From NCBI GenBank assembly GCA_023139105.1, contig JAGLOF010000063.1:1-46352 (forward strand): a DNA stretch of 46,352 nucleotides, written 5' to 3'. The notes under the pieces were generated by a model, which was given only the letters and a program-made list of their open reading frames with translations, searched no databases and had not been told where the DNA came from. The position numbers and the translations under genes are program-made. Positions within the stretch are counted from its first letter, which is position 1. The number at the start of each line of letters is the position of its first letter. Source of the DNA: a bacterium (GTDB taxonomy: Bacteria; Zhuqueibacterota; QNDG01; JAGLOF01). Positions 9,047 through 17,830 of this stretch are shown here, in pieces.

Positions 9047-10120
9047 ATGCCTGTTTCACCGATTGACTGGGATGATGGCACGATTCGGCTCCTGGACCAG
9101 ACACTGTTACCGGAAGAGACGGTGTGGCTCAATATAAAAGATATTCATGAATTAGCAGAGGCAATTAAAATGCTGCGTGTCCGGGGGGCACCGGCAATTG
9201 GTATTGCAGCTGCCTTGGGTGTAGCCATGGCTGCTAATAATTTTAAAGATCATGATATTACCAGCTTTTATGATCATCTTGATACTGTAATAGATACATT
9301 GGCTCGCACACGTCCTACTGCCGTTAATTTATTTTGGGCATTGGATAGAATGCGGACTGTATTATCTGAAGTTTCTGTGAAAACAGTGGAAGAACATTGT
9401 CAACGCCTGCTTGCTCAGGCATTGGCAATACAGGCTGACGATCGTGCAACATGCAGGATCATGGGGAAGTATGGTGCTGCCTTGCTTTCAGATTCTCCTA
9501 CAGTATTGACACATTGTAATGCCGGTGGCCTCGCTACAGGTGATTATGGAACTGCATTAGGCGTTTTTTATGCGGCACAGGAGATGGGTAAGACTATTCG
9601 TGTTTATGCTGATGAGACAAGGCCTCTGCTACAGGGCTCACGCCTGACCGCATGGGAACTGATGCAGGCAAATATTGATGTCGTTGTACTACCGGATTCG
9701 GCTGCCGGTATGCTGCTGGCGTCCGGACGAATAGAAGCTGTCTTTACGGGTGCGGACAGAATTGCCGGAAATGGCGATGTTGCCAATAAAATTGGTACAT
9801 ATCCTTTAGCCGTACTGGCAAAGAGACACCAAGTCCCTTTTTATGTAGTGGCACCAGTTTCTACTTTTGATCTCTCACTGGCCTCTGGTGAAGCTATTCC
9901 AATTGAAGAACGGCATGGTGATGAGGTGGTAAACGGTTTTGGACGACGTACGGGGCCCAAAGGTGTGAAGGTTTTTAATCCTGCTTTTGACGTGTCTCCG
10001 GCTGAGTTGATCACTGCAATTATTACAGAACACGGTGTTATCCGTCCGCCTTTTACACCTGGCTTGGCAGCTGCGGCAGAACGATCTTTGTGGAAACAAG
10101 TAGATGATGGATTGCCTTGA
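9047..10120 (+). CDS. mtnA: S-methyl-5-thioribose-1-phosphate isomerase
   Basis: A 357-residue member of the eIF2B-alpha/MtnA family that converts 5-methylthioribose-1-phosphate to methylthioribulose-1-phosphate in methionine salvage, or the equivalent 5-deoxyribose step. MtnA features are clear: KMLRVRGAPAIGIAAALGVA near the N-terminus, RPTAVNLFWALDRM, the catalytic Cys in LTHCNAGGLATGDYGTALG, ADETRPLLQGSRLTAWEL, and the catalytic Asp in FTGADRIAGNGDVANKIGTY. GGGGAA precedes the ATG. It probably forms a unit with the upstream PfkB kinase. No mtnN, mtnP, mtnB or aldolase gene lies in this window. Confidence 0.95.
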   Translation: MPVSPIDWDDGTIRLLDQTLLPEETVWLNIKDIHELAEAIKMLRVRGAPAIGIAAALGVAMAANNFKDHDITSFYDHLDTVIDTLARTRPTAVNLFWALDRMRTVLSEVSVKTVEEHCQRLLAQALAIQADDRATCRIMGKYGAALLSDSPTVLTHCNAGGLATGDYGTALGVFYAAQEMGKTIRVYADETRPLLQGSRLTAWELMQANIDVVVLPDSAAGMLLASGRIEAVFTGADRIAGNGDVANKIGTYPLAVLAKRHQVPFYVVAPVSTFDLSLASGEAIPIEERHGDEVVNGFGRRTGPKGVKVFNPAFDVSPAELITAIITEHGVIRPPFTPGLAAAAERSLWKQVDDGLP

Positions 10121-10209
10121 ATTGGTAGTCAGTGGATAAAGTATATATAATTTTAACTAGCCAGGATTACAGGATCAGCTGGATCGTATAATAAAATAGA
10201 GGTTGATTG

Positions 10210-10256
10210 TTTTTTTTAAGCTCTTTTGAAAAGAGTTAATTTCAGCTTAAAAAAAA
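10210..10256. repeat. nested perfect inverted repeat between mtnA and the next gene
   Basis: Thirteen-base arms TTTTTTTTAAGCT (10210-10222) and AGCTTAAAAAAAA (10244-10256) are perfectly complementary. Inside lies a second palindrome, CTCTTTTGAAAAGAG (10221-10235), which uses the last bases of the outer left arm, so the two folds compete. It may serve as a two-way terminator or as an upstream regulatory structure for the gene at 10308. Confidence 0.6.
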
Positions 10257-10307
10257 GATCTGCCAATACGATTCGGCAAGGAGCTATTTTCAGGAGTTTT
10301 AATCCAA

Positions 10308-13300
10308 ATGTCATTTATCAAACGATTAATTTATTTTATATTTCCCATATCCTTATTATTTGGTGCATCACAGGATATTGCTGCATATAGACATTCCGAA
10401 ATTGATGGTTTCTTGGTGAATAACGGCCAATGGGCCGATTCAGTGCACGCACTTTGTCGATGCGAAAATATGGATATCTGGGTTGTTGATAGCGGCCTTT
10501 TATTGATTCAATATATTGATGATACACAAGGTCGTTCACCTGAGCAAAACAAGAGTTTAACGCCTCAACCTGATAATCATTGCAGAATTACCAGGATGAG
10601 ATATTTTGAACCGAATGAAGCTGATTCCGCGAAAAAAATTATTGTCCCTCAGTATGGAAATATTGAGCAATCAAAAATAAATATAATAAAAGGCAGTAAT
10701 CCGGATAATTGGATAAATAATATATCTGTTTCTCAAAATCTTAGTCATTTCCATGTCTGGCCGGGTATTGATGTTTTATATTCAATAGATAATGGAGTTG
10801 TCAGAGCTCAAATTAAGGCCAAACCGGGTTCAGATCTCTCCAATGTCATGTTTAAGGTAGATGTGATTTCCGGTACAAATGATAATGCTACGACTTCTTC
10901 CGGATTTTTCAGCAAATATATTTCAGGCCAAAGTGTAGGCAATTTAAAAAAATCGAATCAATTATTTGAAATTCACGAAGCAGATCCTGGTGTTTTTGAA
11001 TTAGTACTTGCTTTAAAAATAGGAACAGTAGCTGAGACAATTGATGCATTGTTCTTTTCTACATATATCGGTGCCAGTAATTATGATTATCCCTGGAATA
11101 TTGGTCTTGCACAAAATGGCGATCCTGTTATAAGTGGATACACCAAATCCCTGAATTTTCCAATAACCGGCGATGTTTATAGTCCTGAATACAAAGGTGG
11201 AGCACGTGATGCTTTTGTTGCACGTTTTGACAGGGTCACCGGTGCGCTCATCTTTTCTACATTCCTGGGTGGTTCCAGTGATGATTATTGCTATGATATG
11301 GCAATCACTTCATCTGATGATATTTATTTGTGCGGCAAGACATATTCTACTAATTTTCCTGCAACTTCAGGTGCTCACCAGACCGGCAACCTTGGGCATG
11401 CAGATGTATTTGTATCTAAATTATCAGGAGATGGGAAAAATTTAATATGGAGCAGCTATCTCGGCGGCAATGGAGATGATTATGCTTTTGGCCTTGGTCT
11501 TAATCAGGCTGATTGTCCTATTGTATGTGGTTGGGCTCAATCAGGCACATTTCCCACAACACCCAATGCCCTGGGATACAACAGTTATGGATGGTCCAGA
11601 GATGTGTTTATATCCTGTTTTGATGCACATCAGGGCAGTTTAAAATATTCTGCAATTTTGAGAGCAGGATCCAGTGATATTGCCAATGATATTGTTATTG
11701 ATTCTTTGAATAATACATGGATCGTAGGTACAACCAGTTCTGCCGATTTCCCTGTTACAGAAAATGCTTATAATCGAACAATTAACGGTAGTGATGATAT
11801 TTTCCTAATGAAAATTGATTCTCTTGGAGAGAAAATATTGGCATCGACTTTTATCGGAGGATATAGTTCTGATAAGGGAATCAGCTTATGTATTAATGAA
11901 GATCAACTGCCAATTATCACAGGTATAACCGAATCTCCTGATTTTCCTGTTAGCTCATCAGCATATTGTAAAAATTATCATGACGGGCAGGATGTAATAG
12001 TTTCGGGTTTTAACAGTAATTTGGAACAAATGATTTTTTCGACATATTTTGGTTGGAATGAGAAGGATTATGTTAATCAAATTCAAGCCTGTCCCGATGG
12101 TAAATTTATTATTTTAGGTACTACATGGTCAAAATATTTTCCAATTACTGATAATGCGTATCAATCAGGATATGGTGGAAATGCAGATATTTTTGTCACA
12201 CAGTTTTCAAAAAATGGCGAACATATTTTATATTCAACATTCATGGGTGGATCCGAGCTGGAATTTGGTGTCTCATGTATATGGGAAGATCCCGGTATTA
12301 TATTTTTTACCGGGTATAGCGAATCATATAATTATCCTGTCAATAATGGAGCGTGGGACAGATCTTTCAATGGAGGAAGAGATGGCATAGTCACCGGATT
12401 GAGACTGCCATATCTTCAATTACGCCAGCCGGATACATTATTACAATGGCCGGCTGGATCTGTAGTCAATATAAGTTGGGATTCATTTGGAATTGATCAA
12501 ATAGAGATATTGATTGTAGATACAAGCAGTGCGGAACCGGTAGAAATTGTTGATTTACTTGATGGTAATGCTGGAGTATACAGCTGGATGATTCCTCAAG
12601 AAATGAAAGGTATTTATAGAATAATTATTCAGAGTTCTCAAGATTCTCTATTTAGGGCTGAACAATTGGTTCAAATTGTAGACAGTGACCTATCTATTGA
12701 CGGCCATATAAATTATTGGGAGAGCAGCTCCCCAATTCCCGATGTCTCTCTTGGTTTAACCGGAAATCATGATTATATAACTTACACGGATGCAGATGGT
12801 TATTATTTATTTGGAGGTGTATTTCAAAATAGTGACTATCTTCTTTCTCCTGAAAAAAAGCAGGGCGAGGATTTGCAAGCTCAAGTAATATCTGCATATG
12901 ATGCTGCATTGACAGCACGCCATGTTATTGGCAAGGAACAATATGATGGTTATCCGGCACTGGCGAGTGATATTGATGAAAACGGCGCAATAGAGATGAA
13001 TGACGTTGTATCAATAGCACGATATACTGTTGGATTGTCACCGGTAATGAGCGGGTCTGTGGGGGGATGGCGTTTTGATCCTGGTGTAAGAAATTTTGTA
13101 ACCCTGGATCATGATTATACAGATATTAATTTTCAGGGATATTGTCTTGGTGATGTAAGCGGGAACTGGACAGATGGACAGACTGAAAAATTATCTGCTG
13201 CTGGAGCCGGCTTGCAAGCTGTATCAGAGAAAGATACGCTATGTATCACACTAATGATTGAAGATGGTGTGAAATTTATCGGCCTTGATCTATGGCTACA

Positions 13301-13859
13301 GTATTCATCACAGGTTATGGATTTTATCTCTGTTCAATCTGAGGACACTTCTGATCTGCAAATTTATTTCAATGTTGTTAATGATTCAGGCCTGATCAAA
13401 GTGGCCGCTATCAGTACGGAAAAGGTTGAAGGTCCAAAAAACATCTTGAACTTTATCTTTGTTATAAAAGATCATGATGCATCTATCAATATTGCTTGCA
13501 CGAGATTTTCCCTTGATGAAGTGCCATATTCATGTGATGACATCTCTCTGTTATCATCTGTTGGAGATAATGAAAAATCTGTAAAGCCTGCCGGAATCTC
13601 ATGTTATCCTAATCCCTTTAACAGAGAGATCACAATAAGAATTGATATTCTGGGCAAGCAGAAATCAGAGCTGATTATAACGGATATTAAAGGTCGGATA
13701 GTCAGACAGCTGCTTCACAGGGATCTACAGGCGGGCACGCATTTGGTGTATTGGGATGGTGTCGATGAGGCGGGTCAGCCTGTATCCAGTGGTGTCTATT
13801 TTGCGCGATATATATCTGACAAGGGTTCTCTATGTGTGAAATTGATTAAAATACACTAA
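10308..13859 (+). CDS. giant secreted SBBP-repeat protein with dockerin-like and cohesin-like modules and Por tail
   Basis: An 1183-residue secreted protein. A signal peptide (IYFIFPISLLFGASQDIAA) is followed by a domain typical of SBBP proteins. Residues about 248-697 hold around eight repeats of the beta-propeller SBBP type, each with a phrase like FLGGSSDDYCYDMA, a glycine-strand and a TNFPxT-like turn. Next are an Ig-like segment, a carboxypeptidase-regulatory-like fold (about 792-840), a dockerin-like stretch (about 858-908, with SDIDENGAIEMNDVVSIAR and a weaker first half), a cohesin-like domain (about 964-1078, DTLCITLMIEDGVKFIGLD), and a type IX sorting tail from CYPNPFNREITIRI. It is likely an adhesive surface protein. 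It is a single gene, ended by the terminator at 14070. Confidence 0.82.
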   Translation: MSFIKRLIYFIFPISLLFGASQDIAAYRHSEIDGFLVNNGQWADSVHALCRCENMDIWVVDSGLLLIQYIDDTQGRSPEQNKSLTPQPDNHCRITRMRYFEPNEADSAKKIIVPQYGNIEQSKINIIKGSNPDNWINNISVSQNLSHFHVWPGIDVLYSIDNGVVRAQIKAKPGSDLSNVMFKVDVISGTNDNATTSSGFFSKYISGQSVGNLKKSNQLFEIHEADPGVFELVLALKIGTVAETIDALFFSTYIGASNYDYPWNIGLAQNGDPVISGYTKSLNFPITGDVYSPEYKGGARDAFVARFDRVTGALIFSTFLGGSSDDYCYDMAITSSDDIYLCGKTYSTNFPATSGAHQTGNLGHADVFVSKLSGDGKNLIWSSYLGGNGDDYAFGLGLNQADCPIVCGWAQSGTFPTTPNALGYNSYGWSRDVFISCFDAHQGSLKYSAILRAGSSDIANDIVIDSLNNTWIVGTTSSADFPVTENAYNRTINGSDDIFLMKIDSLGEKILASTFIGGYSSDKGISLCINEDQLPIITGITESPDFPVSSSAYCKNYHDGQDVIVSGFNSNLEQMIFSTYFGWNEKDYVNQIQACPDGKFIILGTTWSKYFPITDNAYQSGYGGNADIFVTQFSKNGEHILYSTFMGGSELEFGVSCIWEDPGIIFFTGYSESYNYPVNNGAWDRSFNGGRDGIVTGLRLPYLQLRQPDTLLQWPAGSVVNISWDSFGIDQIEILIVDTSSAEPVEIVDLLDGNAGVYSWMIPQEMKGIYRIIIQSSQDSLFRAEQLVQIVDSDLSIDGHINYWESSSPIPDVSLGLTGNHDYITYTDADGYYLFGGVFQNSDYLLSPEKKQGEDLQAQVISAYDAALTARHVIGKEQYDGYPALASDIDENGAIEMNDVVSIARYTVGLSPVMSGSVGGWRFDPGVRNFVTLDHDYTDINFQGYCLGDVSGNWTDGQTEKLSAAGAGLQAVSEKDTLCITLMIEDGVKFIGLDLWLQYSSQVMDFISVQSEDTSDLQIYFNVVNDSGLIKVAAISTEKVEGPKNILNFIFVIKDHDASINIACTRFSLDEVPYSCDDISLLSSVGDNEKSVKPAGISCYPNPFNREITIRIDILGKQKSELIITDIKGRIVRQLLHRDLQAGTHLVYWDGVDEAGQPVSSGVYFARYISDKGSLCVKLIKIH

Positions 13860-13869
13860 AGCGATAGAG

Positions 13870-13933
13870 CAAATGATCAAATAGCAAATAGCAAATAGCA
13901 AATAACAAACAACAAATAATAAATGGCAAATCA
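13870..13933. repeat. degenerate heptanucleotide tandem repeat
   Basis: About nine units in strict 7-base phase after one slipped base: CAAATGA, then CAAATAG three times, CAAATAA, CAAACAA, CAAATAA, TAAATGG, CAAATCA. It is the same repeat type as the longer array at 28539. Chance frames across it read as LLFVICYLL-like peptides and are not genes. Confidence 0.85.
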
Positions 13934-14069
13934 TTGCTGTCCGGAAATTGTTCGTTGTAAGGTTCTGTTGATCGGCTATCGTTCGGTAATTTGTGCCGGT
14001 TAACAATTTTCTGGTCGTATAATAAAAGATGACTCTGGAAATATTGAATTTACAGGTAGTTTTTAATCT

Positions 14070-14102
14070 ATGCCTCACATTTATATGTGAGGCATTCTTT
14101 TT
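14070..14102 (+). terminator. strong rho-independent terminator
   Basis: Eleven-base perfect arms ATGCCTCACAT (14070-14080) and ATGTGAGGCAT (14085-14095) close a four-base loop and run into TTCTTTTT. It ends the transcript of the SBBP gene some 210 bases after its stop. Confidence 0.88.
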
Positions 14103-14162
14103 GCATAAGTAGATACTTTTAAGTTTTCAGAACAAAATTATGGTGAGTATTTGAAAGATAGT

Positions 14163-14735
14163 ATGCATAAATCTATTATCATTTTAACAATATTGCTGAG
14201 TAGCCAGGCATGGGCACAGGGTGTTAATCTGACATGGCGGTCAAATAGTGAATCCGATATTGCCGGTTACAAGGTATACTGGGGTCAGGCATCAAGATTT
14301 TACAGTGCCATGCTTGATGTTGACATGGATACGACATTTACACTCACAGATCTTCCTCGAAATGGTAAAACATATATAGCTGTAACAGCATATGATATCA
14401 CTCATAATGAGAGTTATTATTCAATTGAGCTGATTCTGGAAAATGCACAGTTTCATCAACAGTTTATGCTTGACGGGGGTTATCCTAATCCTACAAATCC
14501 ATCGGCCACATTTCCATTCCATTTGAGTTCCCGATCAAAGGTTTTTATTGCGATATATGATATTCTGGGGCGTCGGGTTGAGATTCTGACAGATACTGAA
14601 TTTGATGCGGGAAGCCATTCCGTTCATTGGGATGGCAGGGATTATAACGGACAAAATGTTGCATCCGGTACATATTTTTGTCGTATGATCGTTGGCTGTT
14701 TAAGTATGACCAGAAAAGTAGTAGTAGTTGAATGA
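14163..14735 (+). CDS. small secreted fibronectin-III/Por-tail protein
   Basis: A 190-residue secreted protein: signal peptide ending in SSQAWAQ, then a fibronectin type III-like domain (about residues 25-95; VNLTWRSNSESDIAGYKVYW is the usual opening), then a Por-type tail. The tail begins at GGYPNPTNPSATFPF, a variant of YPNPFNP, and shows the usual IYDILGRRV and SGTYFCRM strands. Such a short Fn3 plus sorting-tail protein has no catalytic domain visible, so it may be a small surface protein. The frame is open to a TTG at 14151, which would add four residues; the ATG at 14163 gives the better signal peptide. It is monocistronic and faces the next gene tail to tail. Confidence 0.75.
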   Translation: MHKSIIILTILLSSQAWAQGVNLTWRSNSESDIAGYKVYWGQASRFYSAMLDVDMDTTFTLTDLPRNGKTYIAVTAYDITHNESYYSIELILENAQFHQQFMLDGGYPNPTNPSATFPFHLSSRSKVFIAIYDILGRRVEILTDTEFDAGSHSVHWDGRDYNGQNVASGTYFCRMIVGCLSMTRKVVVVE

Positions 14736-14846
14736 ATTATGACCAGACAGTGGGTGGTGTTTAACTACACTCTTTCGCGATAACGAGGAGAGCAGCTCAG
14801 CAAATCTTCACGGATTAAAATAGAAGAAGATTACCCACTCAAAAGC

Positions 14847-15950
14847 TTAAATTAATGATTCAAACGTGCTATCATAATGCCCGCTCATGTTTGACCAGTC
14901 AAAGCGCAGAACAGCTTGAGAATAGTCTGTTGATTGTTTATTGTAAGTATTAAGAATAACCTTTAGTTTGTCCTTCAGCTCATCTTCGCTGTTGTAATAG
15001 TTCTCAGGAAAAATGTCCGGATTAAGGAGTTCGGGATAGGCGAGCCTGCGCGGTAATATTGGAGTACAGCCGCAATATATTGCTTCGGCTACACTGGCTC
15101 CGAAAAAATCGTGATTAGATGTTACCGGCAGAATATCGGCTCTCCGGAGCCAATGGGAATATTCTTCAAATGATTCTGCAAATCCATATTGAACAATGCG
15201 AGATCCCAGGCGGGTTCTTGCCTCTTCAAAAATTTTTGGTTTCTGAGAGAAATTTTCTCCAAGTATAGCCAGATCAAATGCCAGACCATTATCGGCCAAA
15301 TTGAAAAGAGTGTTGAAAAAACTTTCCGGATTCTTATCGTATTCCCATCTATGGTTCCACAGAATCAATGGCACTTTATTATTATGGTTGGCCATCGGTT
15401 TGATCTTGTCAAATGCTGCCAGATCCAATCCAAGATGAAGAACACGACTTTTCTCTTCAATTAGTTGAATATTTTTAAGACCGCGGTGATCAGGGAAGTG
15501 GCGCAGAAAAGGTTTTAATGCCGAGATGAAGCTCTGCATATGATAAGAAGAGTTAAAGCAGATGCTGTGAGCGGCCATTGCCGATGCATAATTAATAAAT
15601 GCATAATGCCTGTCCCGCTTATGCAAAATGTCTCTATCAGTGGGTGACCAGGGATACACGAGCTGATTCTCATGGAAATAGAGGCATGTAGGAATATCTG
15701 CAGTTAATGTTCTGGTGAGTGCAAGAAATGTAGTTAAATCCAGCATGTCAGTAGCTAATATGAGATCGGGCATATTGTTTTTTTGATTAAAATGCCCGGC
15801 CAATGTGATAGCACCGCCGTGCATACGCCATTTCCAGTATTGTCCCTGCAAAGAGAGTATTTCAATTTGATGGCTGCTATGAGCCTTATATCCGTCTGCC
15901 CAACGTGCATGTGAACCTGTAAAATAGGGTTCTATTAGTAAAATATGCAT
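14847..15950 (-). CDS. GTDC1/QTMAN-type glycosyltransferase (DUF3524), putative tRNA-queuosine mannosyltransferase
   Basis: A 367-residue two-domain glycosyltransferase. The N-terminal DUF3524 part is distinctive: LLIEPYFTGSHARWADGY, then GQYWKWRMHGGAITLA, DLILATDMLDLTTFLAL and YFHENQLVYPW. The C-terminal GT-B part has LILWNHRWEYDKNPESFF, FGASVAEAIYCGCTPILP and LAYPELL. This is the signature of vertebrate GTDC1, shown to be the mannosyltransferase that modifies queuosine in tRNA-Asp; bacterial homologues exist but few have known substrates. The role in tRNA modification is inferred from that homology. It lies 26 bases downstream of an alpha/beta hydrolase gene on the same strand. No queuosine biosynthesis gene is in the window. 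Confidence 0.82.
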   Translation of the reverse strand: MHILLIEPYFTGSHARWADGYKAHSSHQIEILSLQGQYWKWRMHGGAITLAGHFNQKNNMPDLILATDMLDLTTFLALTRTLTADIPTCLYFHENQLVYPWSPTDRDILHKRDRHYAFINYASAMAAHSICFNSSYHMQSFISALKPFLRHFPDHRGLKNIQLIEEKSRVLHLGLDLAAFDKIKPMANHNNKVPLILWNHRWEYDKNPESFFNTLFNLADNGLAFDLAILGENFSQKPKIFEEARTRLGSRIVQYGFAESFEEYSHWLRRADILPVTSNHDFFGASVAEAIYCGCTPILPRRLAYPELLNPDIFPENYYNSEDELKDKLKVILNTYNKQSTDYSQAVLRFDWSNMSGHYDSTFESLI

Positions 15951-15976
15951 AAATACTGATTTTCTTTTCTTAGTTG

Positions 15977-16846
15977 TTATCCTATTGTCTCCAGATATTG
16001 GCGTAGTGCTATAACCATCTCGGCACTATGAGTGGCACTGTTGGTTTTCATGTCCAGGTGCTCGGCTTGAGGCAGAAGACTGAGCATTCGTTCTACCTGC
16101 TCAGGTTCATGAAGTTTGTCTGTGGATGCACTGAAGATAAACACAGGTATATTGATACATTTCAATTTATCCCACACAGAATAGTGCCATAACGTTTTTG
16201 CCGCAGTCTTTAGCTTATTCGGGTCAGCAGCATCAAGGGCAGTACAATATTTTTTATATTGAGCTATGTCAGCATCAACATGCATACGGAAATGCTTAAG
16301 ATACCATTTTATTAATGGACGGATAATGAAATATAGATGGGGCCAAAATCCGCCAATGATCCATTGCCAGATCAGGGGCATTCTGAACTCTGTATTGGGT
16401 GCAACAAGAATCATTGCCTTAGGCGTCGGAGAGTATTTTTCTGCTGAATCGAGTATTGCCGTAGCACCAAGGCTTGAACCCAGTAATATGTAATTTTTTT
16501 CTTTCAAATTCCACCGTTTAACTAATTTAACAATATCATCTCCAATGTCTTCAACACGAAGTTGTGCACCTTTTTTAAGTTGGGATGATATTTTATCGCG
16601 GGTTTCAATGTATTTTATCGGGAAATCTTTGCTCATCTCACAGAGTACATCTGCCCATCCCTCAATGCGGCTTATCCAGCCAGCTACAAATACTACTGTA
16701 GGAAGATCTGTCTTTTGTGCAGGTGTGATGTCGAATATTTTTAAATTGACACTATCATTTATCGAAATATGTTCTTCATGAATTATAGCACCAGCTGCAC
16801 AGAGAGATTGAATATCCGTTATATCAAGTTGCATTCTTTTTTCCAT
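15977..16846 (-). CDS. alpha/beta hydrolase, unknown substrate
   Basis: A 289-residue cytoplasmic alpha/beta-hydrolase-fold protein. The nucleophile elbow is LGSSLGATA (Gly-x-Ser-x-Gly), the acid lies in FSASTDKLHEPEQVE, and the histidine in NSATHSAEM. The oxyanion region is VVFVAGWISRIEGW. A hydrophobic insertion (WQWIIGGFWPHLYFII) between strands probably forms the lid. There is no signal peptide. An in-frame ATG at 16834 has GGAA at fair spacing and may be the true start. It sits between the XRE-cupin regulator (82 bases upstream) and the GTDC1-like gene (26 bases downstream), so all three may share a transcript. Confidence 0.78.
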   Translation of the reverse strand: MEKRMQLDITDIQSLCAAGAIIHEEHISINDSVNLKIFDITPAQKTDLPTVVFVAGWISRIEGWADVLCEMSKDFPIKYIETRDKISSQLKKGAQLRVEDIGDDIVKLVKRWNLKEKNYILLGSSLGATAILDSAEKYSPTPKAMILVAPNTEFRMPLIWQWIIGGFWPHLYFIIRPLIKWYLKHFRMHVDADIAQYKKYCTALDAADPNKLKTAAKTLWHYSVWDKLKCINIPVFIFSASTDKLHEPEQVERMLSLLPQAEHLDMKTNSATHSAEMVIALRQYLETIG

Positions 16847-16928
16847 TGTAAGGCAAGGTATCTACACCTTAATGGTGTATGAAATATTGCTAACTTTCGT
16901 TTCAAGAGGGAGAAGTAATATTAATTAT

Positions 16929-17573
16929 TTAGTAAAAAATTATGCTGCTCAGATCATGTTTATCATCTATCCATATGCTGAGTGCAATTGAAACCTCACG
17001 ACTGTCATCGGCATTCCAGTAATTATGAATTTCACTGCCATAGAAAAAAGCAGAGTCCCCTGATTCCAAAATTGTTTCTTCGTCACCTAATTTGAAACCA
17101 ACTTTACCGGCTAAACAAAAAATCATCTCTTCACCTACATGGCTTCGGAGTCGGCTGGTACCGATAATTTCCAATATAACAGCATTGATTTGGCCGCCGG
17201 GAAGGGTGAAATTGGTGTCGCCAATAAGGACATTGGGATCTTCTTTATGTATTTGGGAGGCAGTCGTAGGTTTTACATGTTGCCAAATAGGTTTTCCGTC
17301 TTTATCTCTATGCCGTTTTTTAATGTCGTAATCTTTGCCTTTTACAAGTTTTTCATTAGATAAGTCAAAAGGCGTTGTAGCCAATGCCTGGCATATTTTA
17401 AATACTGTGTCCAGCCTTGAACTCATCCCTTTCTCAAATCTAACAATAGTGTTTTTATTTACTCCTGAGAGCCGTGCGAGTTTTTCAATGCTCATTCCTT
17501 TTTGCTGCCGGGTTTTCTGAGCATTCTTGGCCATTTTTAATGGATTAAAATGACCTGGATTTGGCACAGACAC
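16929..17573 (-). CDS. XRE-family regulator with cupin sensor domain
   Basis: A 214-residue transcription regulator. An N-terminal helix-turn-helix of the XRE/Cro type spans about residues 18-70 (GMSIEKLARLSGVNKNTIVRF). A small beta-barrel cupin forms the C-terminal half, with HVGEEMIFCLAG and GDSAFFYGSEIHNYWN carrying the usual His and Glu positions. Such regulators often repress genes for uptake of amino acids, polyamines or sugars and sense a small ligand in the cupin. The start is GTG at 17573, fixed by GAGGAGG six bases upstream; the longer frame to 17642 begins inside an unlikely AT-rich leader. It diverges from the susC-susD operon, whose control region holds matching dyads. Confidence 0.87.
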   Translation of the reverse strand: MSVPNPGHFNPLKMAKNAQKTRQQKGMSIEKLARLSGVNKNTIVRFEKGMSSRLDTVFKICQALATTPFDLSNEKLVKGKDYDIKKRHRDKDGKPIWQHVKPTTASQIHKEDPNVLIGDTNFTLPGGQINAVILEIIGTSRLRSHVGEEMIFCLAGKVGFKLGDEETILESGDSAFFYGSEIHNYWNADDSREVSIALSIWIDDKHDLSSIIFY

Positions 17574-17579
17574 TAATGA

Positions 17580-17586
17580 CCTCCTC
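17580..17586 (-). promoter_or_regulatory. ribosome binding site deciding a GTG start
   Basis: GAGGAGG on the minus strand lies six bases before the GTG at 17573 and supports this start rather than the ATGs at 17594 or 17642. Confidence 0.75.
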
Positions 17587-17682
17587 GTCAACATAGTTTT
17601 TTTGATGTGTATATGTTTAATTAAATTTTTTGTGAAAAGCAAGAATAATCTTCAGTAATTACAAAAAAAAATTAGAAAAACC

Positions 17683-17711
17683 TTGACTTTGCCCATTAAA
17701 TAGGATATACT
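17683..17711 (+). promoter_or_regulatory. near-consensus housekeeping promoter for susC-susD
   Basis: TTGACT at 17683-17688 and TATACT at 17706-17711 are separated by exactly 17 bases. Transcription would begin around 17718, leaving a 5-prime leader of about 200 bases before susC. Confidence 0.7.
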
Positions 17712-17713
17712 AT

Positions 17714-17733
17714 TTTTAGTATTTATACTAAAA
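17714..17733. promoter_or_regulatory. operator-like dyad 1
   Basis: TTTTAGTATTTATACTAAAA is a perfect inverted repeat with nine-base arms and a two-base centre. It lies directly after the -10 box and over the predicted start of transcription, where a bound repressor would block the promoter. The divergent XRE-cupin regulator is the obvious candidate. Confidence 0.6.
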
Positions 17734-17763
17734 TATATCGATATCCTAAAAAATTGAACTTTG

Positions 17764-17794
17764 CTAAAATTCTATTTTAGTGTTTTTACTAAGG
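17764..17794. promoter_or_regulatory. operator-like dyad 2
   Basis: TTTTAGTGTTTTTACTAAGG (17775-17794) repeats dyad 1 with several changes, 61 bases downstream, about six helical turns. Overlapping it, CTAAAAT-TCT-ATTTTAG (17764-17780) is a perfect seven-base inverted repeat. A related shorter motif, AGTATTTACT, lies at 17851. Confidence 0.5.
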
Positions 17795-17830
17795 CATAAA
17801 GTCATGTCTACTATTGGCGTGAAATCTTGA

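Noticed and set aside
13870..13933. CRISPR array
   Set aside because: Units are 7 bases with no spacers. The same holds for 28539-28681. No cas gene is present.
13830..14078. 82-codon minus-strand frame
   Set aside because: It crosses the short heptanucleotide repeat and the end of the SBBP gene; composition is that of the repeat.
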